Shown here: positions 6,115 to 6,431 of the stretch, in pieces
Numbering within the stretch: the first letter of the stretch is position 1
How the letters are laid out: each line of letters opens with the position of its first letter
Origin: Synechococcales cyanobacterium PMM_0003
Lineage (GTDB): Bacteria > Cyanobacteriota > Cyanobacteriia > Pseudanabaenales > Pseudanabaenaceae
Reading direction: 5' to 3'
Assembly: GCA_949128015.1 (NCBI GenBank)
Contig: CASBRC010000026.1
Span: 1 to 6,431 of the forward strand
DNA length: 6,431 bases
Notes under the pieces: generated by a model
What the model saw: only the letters and a program-made list of their open reading frames with translations
Databases searched by the model: none
Told to the model about the DNA's origin: nothing
Program-made: the position numbers and the translations under genes

Positions 6115-6160
6115 TAGAGGCGGTGCTTAAGCCCGTCGCCATCGTTATTGACAGTTTGCC

Positions 6161-6431
6161 ATGACCCGCTTATCAGAAAAGCCAATCTCTACTCAGGAAA
6201 TCGGCGATCGCATTCATACCTATCCTCTTAGTATCGCGCCGATGATGGATCGCACCGATCGCCATTATCGTTACTTCATACGCCAAATTACGCGGCGGAC
6301 TTTGCTCTATACGGAGATGGTCACGAGTGCGGCGATTAAGCATGGGGACAAAGACTATTTACTGGGATTCTCGCCTGAGGAAAATCCAATCGCCTTACAA
6401 GTTGGCGGTGATAATCCTCAAGATCTCGCTG
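6161..6431 (+). CDS. dusA: tRNA-dihydrouridine synthase, DusA type (5' part)
   Basis: Only the first 90 codons are present; the gene runs off the right edge. Dus enzymes are FMN-dependent and use NADPH to reduce uridine to dihydrouridine in tRNA; DusA acts on D-loop positions 20/20a. Visible: SIAPMMDRTDRHYR at 24-37 (FMN-binding first strand and DusA signature), LLYTEMVTSAA at 48-58, and PIALQVGGDNP at 76-86. These match DusA rather than DusB or DusC, although many DusA proteins have Trp where R31 stands. The start ATG at 6161 is bounded by an in-frame TGA at 6149-6151 with no other start between. No Shine-Dalgarno lies in the 20 bases before it. One HIP1 site is at 6204-6211. The active-site Cys and tRNA-binding C-terminal domain lie outside the window. 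Confidence 0.93.
   Translation, partial: MTRLSEKPISTQEIGDRIHTYPLSIAPMMDRTDRHYRYFIRQITRRTLLYTEMVTSAAIKHGDKDYLLGFSPEENPIALQVGGDNPQDLA

Noticed and set aside
6118..6140. GGCG...CGCC inverted repeat in the purN/dusA spacer
   Set aside because: The arms pair only in short pieces with uneven gaps, too weak to call a hairpin or operator.

Overview
The window looks like chromosomal DNA from a cyanobacterium. The octamer GCGATCGC (HIP1) occurs 15 times in 6.4 kb, where chance would give roughly 0.1, and the best-preserved proteins have cyanobacterial features. A Pseudanabaena-like filamentous or thin-celled lineage would fit the codon use and the long palindromes beside stop codons, but that placement is only an impression.

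Layout, left to right. Positions 1-2793 (minus strand) are the first 931 codons of a very large signalling protein: receiver, GAF, GAF, histidine kinase, receiver, then the linker that normally precedes a class III adenylate cyclase domain. The window ends before the cyclase itself. This is the CyaC architecture. Positions 2794-3078 are a structured leader or intergenic region holding several inverted repeats, an 8-bp tandem repeat and a possible 21-codon ORF with an excellent ribosome binding site. A long terminator-like palindrome (3079-3142) abuts the stop of murE (3143-4636, minus). Next is a second hairpin (4716-4772) overlapping the end of a Uma2-family gene (4768-5343, minus), then a third, perfect hairpin (5396-5440) abutting the stop of purN (5443-6066, minus). 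A 94-bp divergent spacer separates purN from the start of a dusA-type tRNA-dihydrouridine synthase (6161 to the right edge, plus strand).

The genes do not form one pathway. purN is de novo purine synthesis, murE is peptidoglycan precursor synthesis, dusA is tRNA modification, the cyaC-like gene is a phosphorelay probably feeding cAMP synthesis, and Uma2 is an uncharacterised nuclease-fold accessory protein. Each of the three complete minus-strand genes ends in its own strong hairpin, so they are probably separate transcription units rather than an operon. No mobile element, CRISPR array, tRNA or rRNA was found. The parts least explained by known families are the leader of the cyaC-like gene and the stop-abutting palindromes.
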